Both the position numbers and the translations under genes were made by a program. Source: Phytophthora colocasiae (lineage: Eukaryota > Oomycota > Peronosporomycetes > Peronosporales > Peronosporaceae). Taken from it: a stretch of DNA of 64,000 nt. Below, piece by piece: positions 24,110-34,563 of this stretch. Within the stretch, counting starts at the first letter, position 1, and each line of letters begins with the position of its first letter. The notes under the pieces were generated by a model. It saw only the letters and a list, made by a program, of their open reading frames with translations, ran no database searches and was not told the origin of the DNA. Location of the stretch: positions 1,240,001 to 1,304,000 of the forward strand of contig JAGKQI010000078.1 in NCBI GenBank assembly GCA_018806915.1. The letters are read 5' to 3'.

Positions 24110-24312
24110 TATTGCGTTATAACCGTCAGTTTCGGAAGTGAGATGGCTCACATGGCCATCTCGACCGGTACATCATTCGGTTGATGAAGCTGGCATCTTT
24201 CCGTTGGCCGCCAGCGAGCCATCACTTTTAGCCAATAGTATCTTTTCTAAATTTGGCCTATCATTTTCCTTCAACTTGTCTTATACAAACTGATATACAA
24301 TTTCACGCAACA
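24110..24312 (-). repeat. Copia 3' LTR (203 bp)
   Basis: On the minus strand starts TGTTGCG and ends CGCAATA, a near-perfect 7-bp inverted repeat. A purine tract (AGTGGGAG) precedes it. Confidence 0.93.
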
Positions 24313-25047
24313 CTCCCACTAAAGATGGCAGCATTTAAAAAACGGATCATTATCAGTTATCTTCAACTTGAGCACAGAAACACCCAGTGCATTTATTTAT
24401 GACTTGGCAGTTGGTAACTTGAATAAATGCAACTTCCCAAACCTTTTCCGCCTTTTGCCTTTTGCTCTCACTCTCTCTTCTACCTCCCAACTACGCAAGT
24501 GCGGTCCGACGTTACCCCTTGGGGGGAGGGGTCATCACACGCTGCCCGTATTCCCTCAGGCGACGGTAGTCTGGCTTAGGCCACAGTGGGCTTCGGCTCC
24601 CGGCTTCTTGGCATTCAACGGACTACCAATAGCTCATTGGGGGCACTGCGGTGCAGAAAGTCTGGTTATCCAGCAACTCGTGGTGGCCCAGTCTATGATC
24701 ATAGCACCTTTTAGTGGCGGTAGGGGAGAGAGTCGGATAGCTTAAAATTTACAAAAACTTTGAGTAAAATTACTCTGGAGCAAGGGGCGAATAGCCCGGA
24801 CATGCCTAAATAACTTTGATGGAGTTAGGTGGTCGATAAAACGATGGTTTTATGACTAAATCTCTCCTTTAAACCTAGCCTCACCTTAAAATGACTGTTC
24901 TTTCGTTTACTTTAAAATGGATTTGTCAAATTTAAACCTGAATTTATTCTTTTCAGTGTGTATTTACCAAAAAAAAACAATTTGAGGCTTGATTCTGTAT
25001 TTGAGGACTAATTAAAATTATTTGAGTCTCCCTGATTCAACCCCTCC
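24313..25047 (-). other. Copia 3' untranslated region
   Basis: Lies between the RNase H stop and the 3' LTR. No domain is recognised; the small open frame here on the + strand has no family features. Confidence 0.7.
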
Positions 25048-26650
25048 CTATTCAAGCTCTTTAACCCCCATTAATAATCGGAGTTTTTCAAATTGACCTT
25101 GACTTAATGGCTTAGTCAGAGCATCGGCTATCATATTATTGGTGTTACAATATGTAATACTGATACTCCTTTCTTCGTGTTTGTCACGTGCAAAGAGATG
25201 CCTAATATCAATGTGCTTTGTAGATGTGTGACTACACGGATCTTTAATAATACTAATTGCGGCCGTATTATCACACCAACACTGAGTGGGTAGTACTTGT
25301 TCATACCCCAATTCCTTAAGTAGTAGTCTTAACCACATAGCTTCTCTTACTCCTTCACTAGCTGCTACTAGCTCAGACTCTGCAGTATTCATACTTATGC
25401 AATCTTGCTTAATACTTTTCCAAGTAATACATGCACCAGCGAGTATTGATACATATCCTGTTATCGATTTTCTTTCTTCAGATGCATTCGCGAAGCTCGC
25501 GTCTGTGCATAGCATTACATCAATAGTACTATTTCCATTATACTTTATGCCATACTTCGACGTTCCTTTCAAGTATTTTAGTACTCGCTGAGCCGCTCTC
25601 CAATGAGTCTTATTGTAGCAAGAAAGATATTTACTAAGCTCCCTTACAGCGTTAGCAATATCAGGTCTAGTGCCTCTTACTAGGTACATCAATGATCCAA
25701 CTAAACCTCTATAATCAAATGGCTGGGCAGCTATCTGCTCAGGTGTTAGATGCTTTTCCTTTTCAAGGACTACACTCTTTGCTTGTGGCGTAGGCACTGG
25801 AGTGCAGTCTCGCATTTGAAACTTTTCAAGAATATCATTAATATATTTCTGCTGTGATAAACAAAGTGTTTTTCTTTTAATATCCCTTTTTATCTCCATC
25901 TTGAGCAAGTAGTGTAGCTCACCCAAGTCCTTCATAGTGAACTTAGCAGACAATTGTGCCTTTAGATCTTCAATAGAACTCAGGTGTGAGCCTGCAATTG
26001 TCAGGTCATCAACATATACGCACACAAATGAGGACATGTTTGACGCCTTTAACCTCCCACCTTTTTAGATACAAGCAGTGTTCTTTCTTGCATCTAAAAA
26101 ACCCAAAGTCTTAAGAAATTCGTTGAGAACCTCATACCAAATTCGTGGAGCCTGTTTCAGGCCATACAGACTTTTATGTAGCTTGCAAACTAGATTATCC
26201 CCCTTGACAGAAATCCTAGGGGCTGCCTCCATATAGATGCTTTCACTGAGTACACCGTTCAAAAATGCTGTAGAAACATCCATTTTGGTGTAAATGGAAG
26301 TCTAGGATTGTTGCAAGAGCTAAAAGTAGGCGCAGTGATTCATACCGTGCTACAGGGGCAAAAACCTCTTTATAATCAATGCCATATATTTGCGTATTAC
26401 CTTGGACTACAAGGCGTGCCTGTAAATCGGTCCACTGATCCGTCAGCTTTATACTTTACATCGAAAAGCCAGTGACAACCAAGAGGCCTTCTTCCCATCA
26501 GGGATGAGCACCAGTTCCCACGTCTCATTGGCTAAAAGGGCGTCATACTCAGTCTTAATGGCCCCTCCACTGTTTGGCATATGGGCTATTCCGTACCTCT
26601 TTGATAGACTTAGGAATAGGTATGTGTGCTTGTTTTGCCATCACAGTGTT
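25048..26650 (-). pseudogene. Copia reverse transcriptase and RNase H
   Basis: 26283-26065 has MDVSTAFLNG and SLYGLKQAPR and ends in an in-frame TAA. The same frame continues at 26037-25048 with YVDDLTIAGS (catalytic YVDD), MYLVRGTRPD and an RNase H part (CTDASFAN, TKHIDIRHLF, ADALTKPL). Upstream, 26284-26650 is RT start sequence with frame breaks. Confidence 0.9.
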
Positions 26651-26674
26651 CATTTGTGTAGCATAGTCTCTGAG

Positions 26675-27645
26675 TCAAACATTTGGCGTTCGTTGGCGTT
26701 TTGACCGACGAACTTCAATATTAACATTTCTTTGTGCTCCCACTGGTTGAGAAGTCGGTGGTTGTCTGACACGCTTCCGACAGATGGACTCTTTATTAGT
26801 AGTCGCATCAACTTCAAGATTACTTCTAGATGGCTTACCAAGAGTTTGAATAATCTTTTCTTCCTCAAGGTTTACACCACTGTCCTCAATAGGGAAAGAT
26901 CGAGAAATTAAAGCTTCCGTATTGGTCAAACTAAATTTCACATCTCGAGCAATGAGGTACTTATTTGCCTTTACATCAAGAAGGCGGTATCCTTTATGCT
27001 TGGTTGAAAAGCCCAATAACCTGCATTCTACCGCTCGATCACCCAATTTTGGGTCTTTTCTCTTGGACTTCGGAATGTGCGCGTAGCACTTTGAGCCCCA
27101 AATTCTTAGTCCCAACCCACTTGGCTTCTGTCGATGGAGTAACTGATAGGGAGTTTTCATCCCTAATCTGGCCATAGGTAGACGATTAGTTACATCTACA
27201 AGGTAGAGTAATGCCTCCGGCCACCATTTTGCCTTCATATTTGCACCCCTAATGGCGCATCGAACACCAGCCATCATGGTCTGATGGGCCCTTTCAGCAC
27301 TGCCATTTTCTTCTGGTCTTTCAACATTTGAACTTTCAAAGATTAGCCCTAATTTAGAGCACAGCTTGGACACTTCAGTATTTATAAATTCAGTACCACC
27401 GTCCGTTCTAATCCTTTTAACTTTAAACGGAAATTGTACTGACAACTGCTTTAGTAAATCTCTGATTTTCCCAGGAACTTCCTTGAGGGACTTAACGAGG
27501 ATATACCACTTGTAGGCGGTAGCAACATCTACCACGGCTAGTGCATAGTGATAGCCAAATGATCCATACAATCCATTTACTCTTATTCTCCCTGTTGTGT
27601 CCATATGTAGGGTATTAAGTGGCTCAGTGGATTTCTTTCCCCACC
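26675..27645 (-). pseudogene. Copia integrase
   Basis: Core residues are visible as LHMDTTG, RTDGGTEF and ENGSAERAHQ (D, D, E). The frame joins the gag-protease frame only through a one-base shift near 27625-27640 in a GGGGAAAGAAA tract, so it is either decayed or expressed by frameshifting. Confidence 0.88.
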
Positions 27646-29447
27646 AGATTCCGATAAGGCATTCTACGGTCTTTCATTCGAGCACACGTCTTACAAAAGA
27701 AGGACACGTTCTTGAGTTCTGAGTACGTAAAAGTTGGAAGACCCTCAATTGTCTGATTACTTAGAGTTCTAATAAGGCGTTCCTTGCCAACATGGCCCAA
27801 CCTTAGATGCCATTCCTTCAGTACGTTGTCCATTTTCTGACTCTTTGTGTTAAACACACGTGCTTGGTTGTATTTTTCACTCGGTAAATAGTAAACTTCG
27901 CCTATTGCTACTGCTGCAAACAGGAGCTTGAAGTCATTTCCCAAGAAAAACAGGTAATCTCCGGACTTTGACTGAAAATGTCTGAATCCTTGCTGGGCTA
28001 AGTAGTATGCACTCAGTAAGTTACTGTCACATTTGCGGTCGAAGGAGACATCCTTTAACGGTAGGCAACTTAAACTTTGTCTTGGGTTCAAAACGTTAAG
28101 ATATATTTCACCCTTTAGTGCACTATGCGAGACAGTTCCGTTGCCATACGTGAAGGTGTGGCCTTGATCAGGTTGTAGAGTTCCCTTAAACCAGCTTTTG
28201 TCTGAAGTTATAGCTCGGCCTGCACCCGTATCAACGACCCACATATCATCAGTTAGAGGTAGTCCTTTTAACATCCTCAAATAAGTGGCATGTTGCCTAC
28301 GTACCGCTTCCTCAATTCCTTCCATACTCAGGGGTGACTCAATCGGAGTATGGGCATAACCCTCACTGCCCTCAAATCCCTCATGGTAATTTGGATCAAG
28401 ACTCTCGATGTCGTCTAGGGCCTCATCTTCAGCGCACGCCTCAAGTAAAGTTTTTCCAGCCTCATTGAGGCGCTTCTTGCCCTCACTCACAACCACCTTA
28501 ATGGTGTTAATAGGGGTGCCTTGAGTCTTCTTCGCTTTTTTAGCCCCTGGTGCCGTATTGATATCGGTCCGAAATAAGGGGCCACCCACACGTTTAGGGT
28601 CCCTATCTGCCAGCATGATAGGGCAGGTAGACTTGAAGTGCCCACCCTGAAGGCAGTAGAAGCAACTTCCACCCTCGTTGCCGCCCGTTTTTCTCTTCGC
28701 TCCAGGTTTAACCCTCACGTTGTTAACAGGAATCGCCTGGGACTTATCCATAAATCCCACTTCCTTCTTGGACTTATCACCAAAGATACGGCGCAGCGCG
28801 CCCTCAACTTGGTCCACCGTAAAGTCTTCTTTCTTCATGGAAATCGAGGAAGCCCAAAACTCACTGGGGAGCTGAGAGAGCACTTCAACACAAAGCCATG
28901 GCTCGGTCACCATGTCTTGTCCCAGAAGTTTTCGGGTCTTCCGGTTAATCTCATTCTTTGCCTTCTTGAGTTGCGCGAAAAGAGTTATTAAGTCGCGCCA
29001 CGGGCTGCGACTTAACTTCGACCAAGCTCTAGTTAACTCGATGAGCCCTGCCGCGTCACCTTGACCAAAGTCCTTTTCAAGGAGACGAATCACCTCACAT
29101 GGATCCATTGAAGACACCACGTCTGGTAAGGTGGACAGAAAGAAGTTCGGGAGGACTTGGTTTAGCAAGTTCTGAAGATCCACCCTTCCCCTTGTCCAGT
29201 GCATGACGTCCCACCTCATGGCGAGCGCCTCATGCTCAGCCGTTTCAGTGGTCGGTGACGCTGGTTTGTCAGGGCTGCTCCGCAGAAAGTCTGCCATGAG
29301 CACCTTTGCTTCAGGCTGGCGTTTTTCCAGCAGTTTCGTCTGGTAAACGTGGTCCAGTTGGTTGACATGCGTCAGCAGCTTATCCTTCCACATAGTGTAG
29401 GATTTGCCGTTGAATCTTTCGAGGCCAGACTTAGCGTCGGCGGCCAT
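27624..29447 (-). CDS. Copia gag, protease and pre-integrase zinc finger (607 codons)
   Basis: Gag (about residues 1-240) is followed by the CCHC knuckle CFYCLQGGHFKSTC, the protease motif VVDTGAGRAI and the gag-pre-integrase zinc finger (WHLRLGHVG, FCKTCARMKD). Starts at the ATG just inside the 5' LTR and is open throughout; only its junction to integrase is out of frame. It would supply capsid and protease for the element. Confidence 0.9.
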   Translation of the reverse strand: MAADAKSGLERFNGKSYTMWKDKLLTHVNQLDHVYQTKLLEKRQPEAKVLMADFLRSSPDKPASPTTETAEHEALAMRWDVMHWTRGRVDLQNLLNQVLPNFFLSTLPDVVSSMDPCEVIRLLEKDFGQGDAAGLIELTRAWSKLSRSPWRDLITLFAQLKKAKNEINRKTRKLLGQDMVTEPWLCVEVLSQLPSEFWASSISMKKEDFTVDQVEGALRRIFGDKSKKEVGFMDKSQAIPVNNVRVKPGAKRKTGGNEGGSCFYCLQGGHFKSTCPIMLADRDPKRVGGPLFRTDINTAPGAKKAKKTQGTPINTIKVVVSEGKKRLNEAGKTLLEACAEDEALDDIESLDPNYHEGFEGSEGYAHTPIESPLSMEGIEEAVRRQHATYLRMLKGLPLTDDMWVVDTGAGRAITSDKSWFKGTLQPDQGHTFTYGNGTVSHSALKGEIYLNVLNPRQSLSCLPLKDVSFDRKCDSNLLSAYYLAQQGFRHFQSKSGDYLFFLGNDFKLLFAAVAIGEVYYLPSEKYNQARVFNTKSQKMDNVLKEWHLRLGHVGKERLIRTLSNQTIEGLPTFTYSELKNVSFFCKTCARMKDRRMPYRNLVGKEIH

Positions 29448-29458
29448 AGTACTTGAAA

Positions 29459-29661
29459 TATTGCGTTATAACCGTCAGTTTCGGAAGTGAGATGGCTCAC
29501 ATGGCCATCTCGACCGGTACATCCTTCGGTTGATGAAGCTGGCATCTTTCCGTTGGCCGCCAGCGAGCCATCACTTTTAGCCAATAGTATCTTTTCTAAA
29601 TTTGGCCTATCATTTTCCGTCAACTTGTCTTATACAAACTGATATACAATTCCACGCAACA
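29459..29661 (-). repeat. Copia 5' LTR (203 bp)
   Basis: Same ends as the 3' LTR; the gag ATG lies 12 bases inside. The outer side is GTTAT, followed by resumed hAT-1 coding sequence. Confidence 0.93.
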
Positions 29662-29778
29662 GTTATGGGTCCACTCCGCACTCGGACAGCTAATGACCGA
29701 GCTGAGCAACAGCTCATTCTGCACCATAACCACAAAGAGATCGAGCGCATTGAGGCTACAAAGAGAAATGCATGGTAG

Positions 29779-29828
29779 CCCCATTTAGTACTAATGGTTT
29801 AGTAATATTTCACAGATATCTGTTTTGA
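29779..29828. repeat. Left part of MITE-like repeat split by piggyBac
   Basis: Resembles the start of the MITE at 23141 (GGTAGC, TAGTACTAA, AGTAATAT). Its apparent other half is at 33581-33668, beyond the piggyBac element, where the wording resembles the MITE's middle (ATATCACAAATTTAGCAG). Confidence 0.42.
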
Positions 29829-30154
29829 TTAACCCAATTAACGCGGGAAATTGTTCTGTATTATACAGATTAAGAGAATGACTTAGTTTAATTATTGCTG
29901 GACGATCGCAACAATTTATCTGTTAGAAGCCCTTCCAGTGCTAGACACTGCGAAGTGTCGCAAAAATGCTGCGTGTGTGAACAAGGCAGTGACAATGTAT
30001 CCGTCACATGGAAAATATGACGATTGCAATTGGGCAGATTAGCATATGGTATGATGGGCAACACTCTTTATTTTTATCTCCTTCCTAACACGTTCGGCTG
30101 TCTCCAAACAGGCCGCGTCGCGTTAGTGGTGGTGGGCGCTTTGCCACCTTCGCG

Positions 30155-30226
30155 CTCACCAACTTTTCGACCAGTTCTAGACTTAGAGAGAAGTAGTAGG
30201 ATGGAACTGGTCGAAAAGTTGGTGAG
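30155..30226. repeat. Perfect 23-bp hairpin in piggyBac 3' region
   Basis: 30155-30177 is the exact reverse complement of 30204-30226, with a 26-base loop. It lies downstream of the transposase stop, between the gene and the terminal repeat, where it could act in transcript end formation or as a transposase contact. Confidence 0.85.
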
Positions 30227-30258
30227 ATCAAAGGAGGTTTGTTCAGCACTGTATTTAC

Positions 30259-33200
30259 TTACTCACTGCATTCTGCGTCACTAACCGCTGTCCGCTTGCG
30301 CTTCCGCAGGCGAATTCTTCCCCGTAGGTGTGCAGGAATCGCAGCCCCACTACCCCATGCACCGTGCCATATTTGACTGCAAGTCAACGTGTTACCTGCT
30401 TCTGTACGCCGAACCGTATTGCACAAGGGTATGTACCCTTGGAGAGTCACCGTGCATTCCCGGCAGTAGAATCTGGTCTCGAAGCTCTTTACCTTGGGGG
30501 GGCTCAGCGCTGAGCAGACCTTGCAGAGGAATTGTCGGCTTTTGCTCTTCCCCTTACTCTTGCCCGACTTAGCCTTGTAGAGCTCAGATGTGCTACGCAG
30601 CACGTGGTCGCGATTTCCAGTCGGCACACTTGCTAGATCTTCTGCGTGTCGGTTCGTTCGAAAACTAATAGCTGTAACTGCAAGTAACTCCACGTGAAGC
30701 TGCCGCATGTACTCCGCATGCGTGGGAACACGCCTACCCTTCCGCTTCATGATAATCTTGTGAAGAATAAAGCCATTGACTAGCGCCATATCCACAAATG
30801 CCAGAAATAGTTGTCGGTAGTATTTCTTGAATGCAACGCACCGCTGGATAGAATATCGCTGGAGACGGATTTGATCGTGTGTGTCTACGCCACCCATACC
30901 AGAATGGTAGTCCGCGATCAATTGCGGGCAAGGGACCTGCGTGAGAACTCCCGTCTTCTTGTCTTTCCTCGTCACAGATGTCTGCGCTGTGGAGCATCCT
31001 GTCGCTATTAGATGCACTGGACTTGAGTCCATCCAGGCTGCGGCTACAAGTTCTGAATGCTGTCTGCATTGAGCGATTCTGTACGTCCCCCTCGGCATGT
31101 TCTGTGGTCTTTTCTTCTGTGGGAACATAAGGTCTGACGGCCACCCAAGTCGATCCGAACGCTGAGTTCCGACATAGTAGAAGCCTAGAGGCAGTAGTGC
31201 GAGTGCCAAAGCTGGGGAGCTGTAGAAATTATCCGCGACAACCAATCTCTGCTTTGCTTGTCCATCAAAAGTTTTCGAAACATTGCGGATGACGGCTCTC
31301 TGCGATGAGCCTTGTTTCTTCTTCTTGTCTGGCTCAGCACCAAGATATACTTCAACTCTGTAAAATACAGAATACAAGAACAATGTTAGTAACTAATAGG
31401 CTCCAGTCATACAGAACTAGATAGTCCATGACTCTCGTTATTCTGTCGGACGCAGAGTTGTCAGCTCACCTGGCACAATACCCCGTTTCGGCGCAGCACG
31501 TCATGTAGCACTTGGTCCCGTACTTGTGAGGTTTTATCCTTGTTGTAAACCCGTATCGGGTTGTACTGGCTTCGATTCGGAATAGTACCTTCGTCAAAGC
31601 TAACCACCGGACCAAGGCGATAGCCCCGACGGAACGTTTTCTCTATCACTTGCAATACAGGGCGAACTTTGAAGGCCTTGTCCGTCGTGTGACTCACCGT
31701 GCTGGTAAAGTGAAGATATCGTGTAATCATCCTAAATCGGTCGCGAGTCATGTACTTTCCAAAGGTGCCCCGTGGAACAGCTCCATCCTCCCTAACTGTC
31801 CAGTGTTTTTCCAGACCATCCGTGTGACCACACAGCGTGCGAGCCGCGAGGAGACCGATGACGTGCAAAATTTCGTACTCCTTGATCGGCTTCTGCCTCT
31901 TCAGCCTGTTGACAATATCAACCAGGTCTTCAACACGCTTCTTAGGGTCTTCAACCTGGGCGACAAGCTGCCGTTCTCTGGTTTTCTGCGCAACTGCTGG
32001 AATGCACCGTTGTCGGTAGGCTTCAGTCTCTGCAGCAACTTTTATCCACAACCTCTTGGGCAAGAAGTAGAAAAACATCCCGATCGGTGAATCTGCAAAA
32101 GCGACTGCAGATTTGGTGGGGCCATATCTTCCGGTGTACAACGTCGCTTTATCCAACTTCAAATCTGCTACACTCATCAAAATACAGAATAGGTTAGAGC
32201 ACGACTACACGTATTCTGTAGAAGACATACTTACCGCAATGGTCTTGATCATAGATTTGCCACTCGAGACCTCTCATTTCATCATCGTCTTGCTGGAAAC
32301 GCTCACCTTCATCTTCATACTCTGAGTCGGATTCTACATCGTCCACGAATTCCCCAAGCTCAGGATCGATATCGAAGAAAGCAGAGTCACCCTCGTCCGA
32401 CTCATCACTGACTGAGAAAATATCGCTCACAACGTTGACGTCGTCCGGCGCAAGAGGAGGGAACAGGTTCTCAGCACGCATCGCATCCATGAAGTTGTCA
32501 CGATCAAATGCATCAAAATTATCTGGCTTGTCATTCGCCTTAGCCTCCTCGCTAGCGTCACTCTCCGAATCAGAATCAACCAAACCAATCTCCACCCGGT
32601 CTTGTTCTGTATCCACGGGACCACCGCCACCAGACACACCGCCGTGTTCTGTATCCACACGATCACTGCCGCCAGACACACAACCTTGCTCTGTATCCAC
32701 GGGACCACCGACACCAGACCCAGGAACTTGTTCTGTATCCACGCGATCACTGGCGACAGACACACCACCTTGCTCTGTATCCACAGGACCACCGCCACCA
32801 GACCCAGGAACTTGTTCTGTATCCACGCGATCACTGGCGACAGATACACCACCTTGCTCTGTATCCACAGGACCACCGCCACCAGACCCAGGAACTTGTT
32901 CCGTACTTGCTTCTTCGTCTCGGGAAGTTGGCATTTGCAACTGCGCCGCCGCGTACGCCGCTTGTTTTCCCATCGGTGGCTGTCGAACTCGTAGTGGTGG
33001 CTCGAAGAAGGTCGGTGCTACTAAACCCGAACGACCGGCGTACTGCCATAGACTTTTGCTCCTGAAGAAGTGCATATTAGCAATAAGAATCATTATGTAC
33101 ATCCCAATCATCGTACCGACAAAATAGTCTACATTGACCCGATCCTTGCGAAGCCTGCCCTTCACGCCGGGCTTCACATACGTGTGACCAACGTTCAGCC

Positions 33201-33291
33201 CCGTGGGCTGTCTTGCCTTCCAGCCGTCCTTCAGCAGGCGACTCCACAGCTTCTTGAATTCCTTCGCGTCGACGTAGTCGAGGGTGTCCAT
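30259..33291 (-). pseudogene. piggyBac transposase, three exons, one frameshift
   Basis: Exon 1 is 33291-32235, exon 2 32167-31470, exon 3 31357-30259. Introns are GTAAGT...TGTAG (67 bp) and GTGAGC...TACAG (112 bp). Exon 1 has an N-terminal segment (GWKARQPTGLN), a repeat tract and an acidic stretch. Exons 2 and 3 carry the DDE_Tnp_1_7-type core (VVSFDEG, VADNFYSS, GGVDTHD) and a C-terminal cysteine-rich finger. In exon 2 an AAAA run (31532-31535) appears one base too long: the conserved frame before the second intron is +1, and only that frame splices in register to exon 3. Otherwise the gene is open. It could be a single-base sequence error in a live gene. Confidence 0.87.
32600..32897. repeat. 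84-bp minisatellite in piggyBac exon 1
   Basis: Copies spaced exactly 84 bp (starts near 32728, 32812, 32896), with a 42-bp sub-period and more diverged units to 32600. It encodes 14-residue units around VDTEQ and SGGGGP, an acidic, glycine-rich linker between the N-terminal segment and the catalytic core. Confidence 0.88.
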
Positions 33292-33580
33292 CGTTTCGAA
33301 AATGAGTGGCAGTTGGGGAAGGGAGGGAGAGGGGCGGGGGATAGCTCGCAACCGTATTTTCAAACCTCTTCACCGTTTATACAGCATTTTCTATGCCTAT
33401 CGGAAAATACATGTCTATCTCACCAGCACTGATCCTCAATGATAAAACCCCACCCCACCCATACAAAATTGCATATGCGGGGAATTCTCGTCAACCATCG
33501 CGCGTAGAAGCTCCCGGAATATTTACACCTGCAATATTACTTAATCTGTCGAATACAGAATCCCGCGTTAATTGGGTTAA

Positions 33581-33668
33581 GGTGCCATTTATTAATATCA
33601 CAAATTTAGCAGTTTTTGAGATGGCCTCCATTAGCATTATTTTATTTTTGCCAAAATCCGAAGTGCTA
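33581..33668. repeat. Right part of MITE-like repeat split by piggyBac
   Basis: AT-rich non-coding sequence after the TTAA, ending near AAGTGCTACC; see the left part at 29779. Pairing of the two halves is inference from resemblance to 23141-23286. Confidence 0.4.
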
Positions 33669-34340
33669 CCAATCCCTGGTCCAAGCACTTGCTGACTGAT
33701 TTTGACGCAGTCTTTGGCCTAACGACAGTCGAGTTGGAGTATATCGAGAAGGTGATGACGGAGAGGTGGCAGTACGTGTTGAGCGAGGCTCACGGCTTGG
33801 CTTTCCTATTGGATCCGCGATACATTGGCAAGTCCATGACAAGAGACTACCGCGAACAGATTGAGGAATTGATTTTCAATTTCCCGGAAACAGACCAAGA
33901 CATGGGCGTCGATGAGGAAAGGAGGCGAGCAATGACAGCCGAGTACACAGACTATGTTGTCTATGGCCAAGAACCAGCGGAACAACCGCACGTACAAGTG
34001 GGAGATGCTGGAAAAGGGCAACCGTTCTCCACTGCAGTTTTGGCAGTCCGAGGCAGAAGATTGGCCACATTTGAAGTCTCTAGCGCTCACTCTCTTCTCT
34101 CTGGCTCCGAGTAGTGTGGCGTCTGAGAAAACGTTGTGTAAGAACACACTGAAGCAGTCCAGTCGGCGCAACAAGCTCAACTATGACGACATGCGACGTC
34201 TGGCGTTCATTTGCATCAACGACTCGCAGTTCACAGGAAATCGCGTCACTGGAGAAGTGCTCAACAACACATTACCGGATTTTACCATGGGGGACACAGC
34301 ACTTTCACCCGACGGAATGATGATGTGGATGATCTGAGCA
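33669..34340 (+). pseudogene. hAT-2, C-terminal part of a different hAT transposase
   Basis: First frame has ALAFLLDPRYIG-like sequence (LAFLLDPRYI), typical of hAT cores. Near 34000 the frame shifts and continues with the dimerisation region (LQFWQSEAEDWPHL, SLAPSSVASEKT, NKLNYDDM). Its wording differs from hAT-1, so it is a second family. The N-terminal two-thirds is absent. Confidence 0.8.
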
Positions 34341-34563
34341 CAACTCAACGATAAAGTCCCGTTTATCATAAATGTCACTTCCGAATTTGCGACCGGTCGT
34401 TCACTTCGATCTGCCGCACAAGAACAAATCAGTGGTGCGTGGGAGTGCATCACCTAGCAGTATTGAGATCAGCTTTCCAGCGACTCTTCAACGACTCGAC
34501 CTTGATTGACTATACGATTCTCTATTTGAAGCATTGCGATCTTCCTGAAAGTCGTAACGCAAC

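Larger units (their letters stand above)
24110..29661 (-). mobile_element. Ty1/copia retrotransposon with GTTAT target duplications
   Basis: Two 203-bp LTRs bound gag, protease, integrase, RT and RNase H in copia order on the minus strand. Target duplication GTTAT occurs at 24105-24109 and 29662-29666. Removing the element rejoins the hAT-1 reading frame (SAGSF then VMGPLRT). The LTRs differ at three positions that I can see, so insertion is recent. Confidence 0.95.
19948..29778 (+). pseudogene. hAT-1, hAT-superfamily transposase gene split by three insertions
   Basis: Coding sequence is open from 19948 (Q/A-rich linker), through a DUF659-like part (LARAIALLRPN, KLPDKKRL, YMAV) to 20675. It resumes at 22442 (GCICHALHLAMMDI) to about 23140 and at 23287-24109, with the dimerisation motif FPSISKLARVWL and ERVFSAGSF, and finally at 29662 with a basic tail ending at TAG 29776-29778. 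The interruptions are a TIR element, a small MITE-like insertion and a copia element. The N-terminal zinc finger is missing because the Gypsy-1 LTR cuts the gene at 19947. A frameshift is present just after 22442. hAT transposases cut and paste DNA with 8-bp targets. Confidence 0.85.
29833..33576 (-). mobile_element. piggyBac-superfamily DNA transposon with TTAA target sites
   Basis: Bounded by TTAA at 29829-29832 and 33577-33580. Terminal inverted repeat CCCAATTAACGCGGGA is perfect over 16 bp, followed on both sides by TTCTGTATT..ACAGATTAAG with slightly different spacing. It contains one transposase gene with two introns on the minus strand. Confidence 0.95.

Noticed and set aside
24368..24745. 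125-codon open frame on +
   Set aside because: Lies in the copia 3' untranslated region, no family features, antisense to the element.
27620..27645. Programmed frameshift between copia gag-protease and integrase
   Set aside because: The GGGGAAAGAAA tract could slip, but RT further on has a stop and frame breaks, so a mutation is equally likely; not claimed.
32600..32897. Regular repeats that could suggest a CRISPR array
   Set aside because: Units are contiguous 84-bp coding repeats without unique spacers, within a eukaryotic transposase exon.
32435..33127. Long open frame on + (230 codons) rich in TGPPPP-type repeats
   Set aside because: Antisense shadow of the minisatellite in piggyBac exon 1; the minus strand has domains and splice sites.
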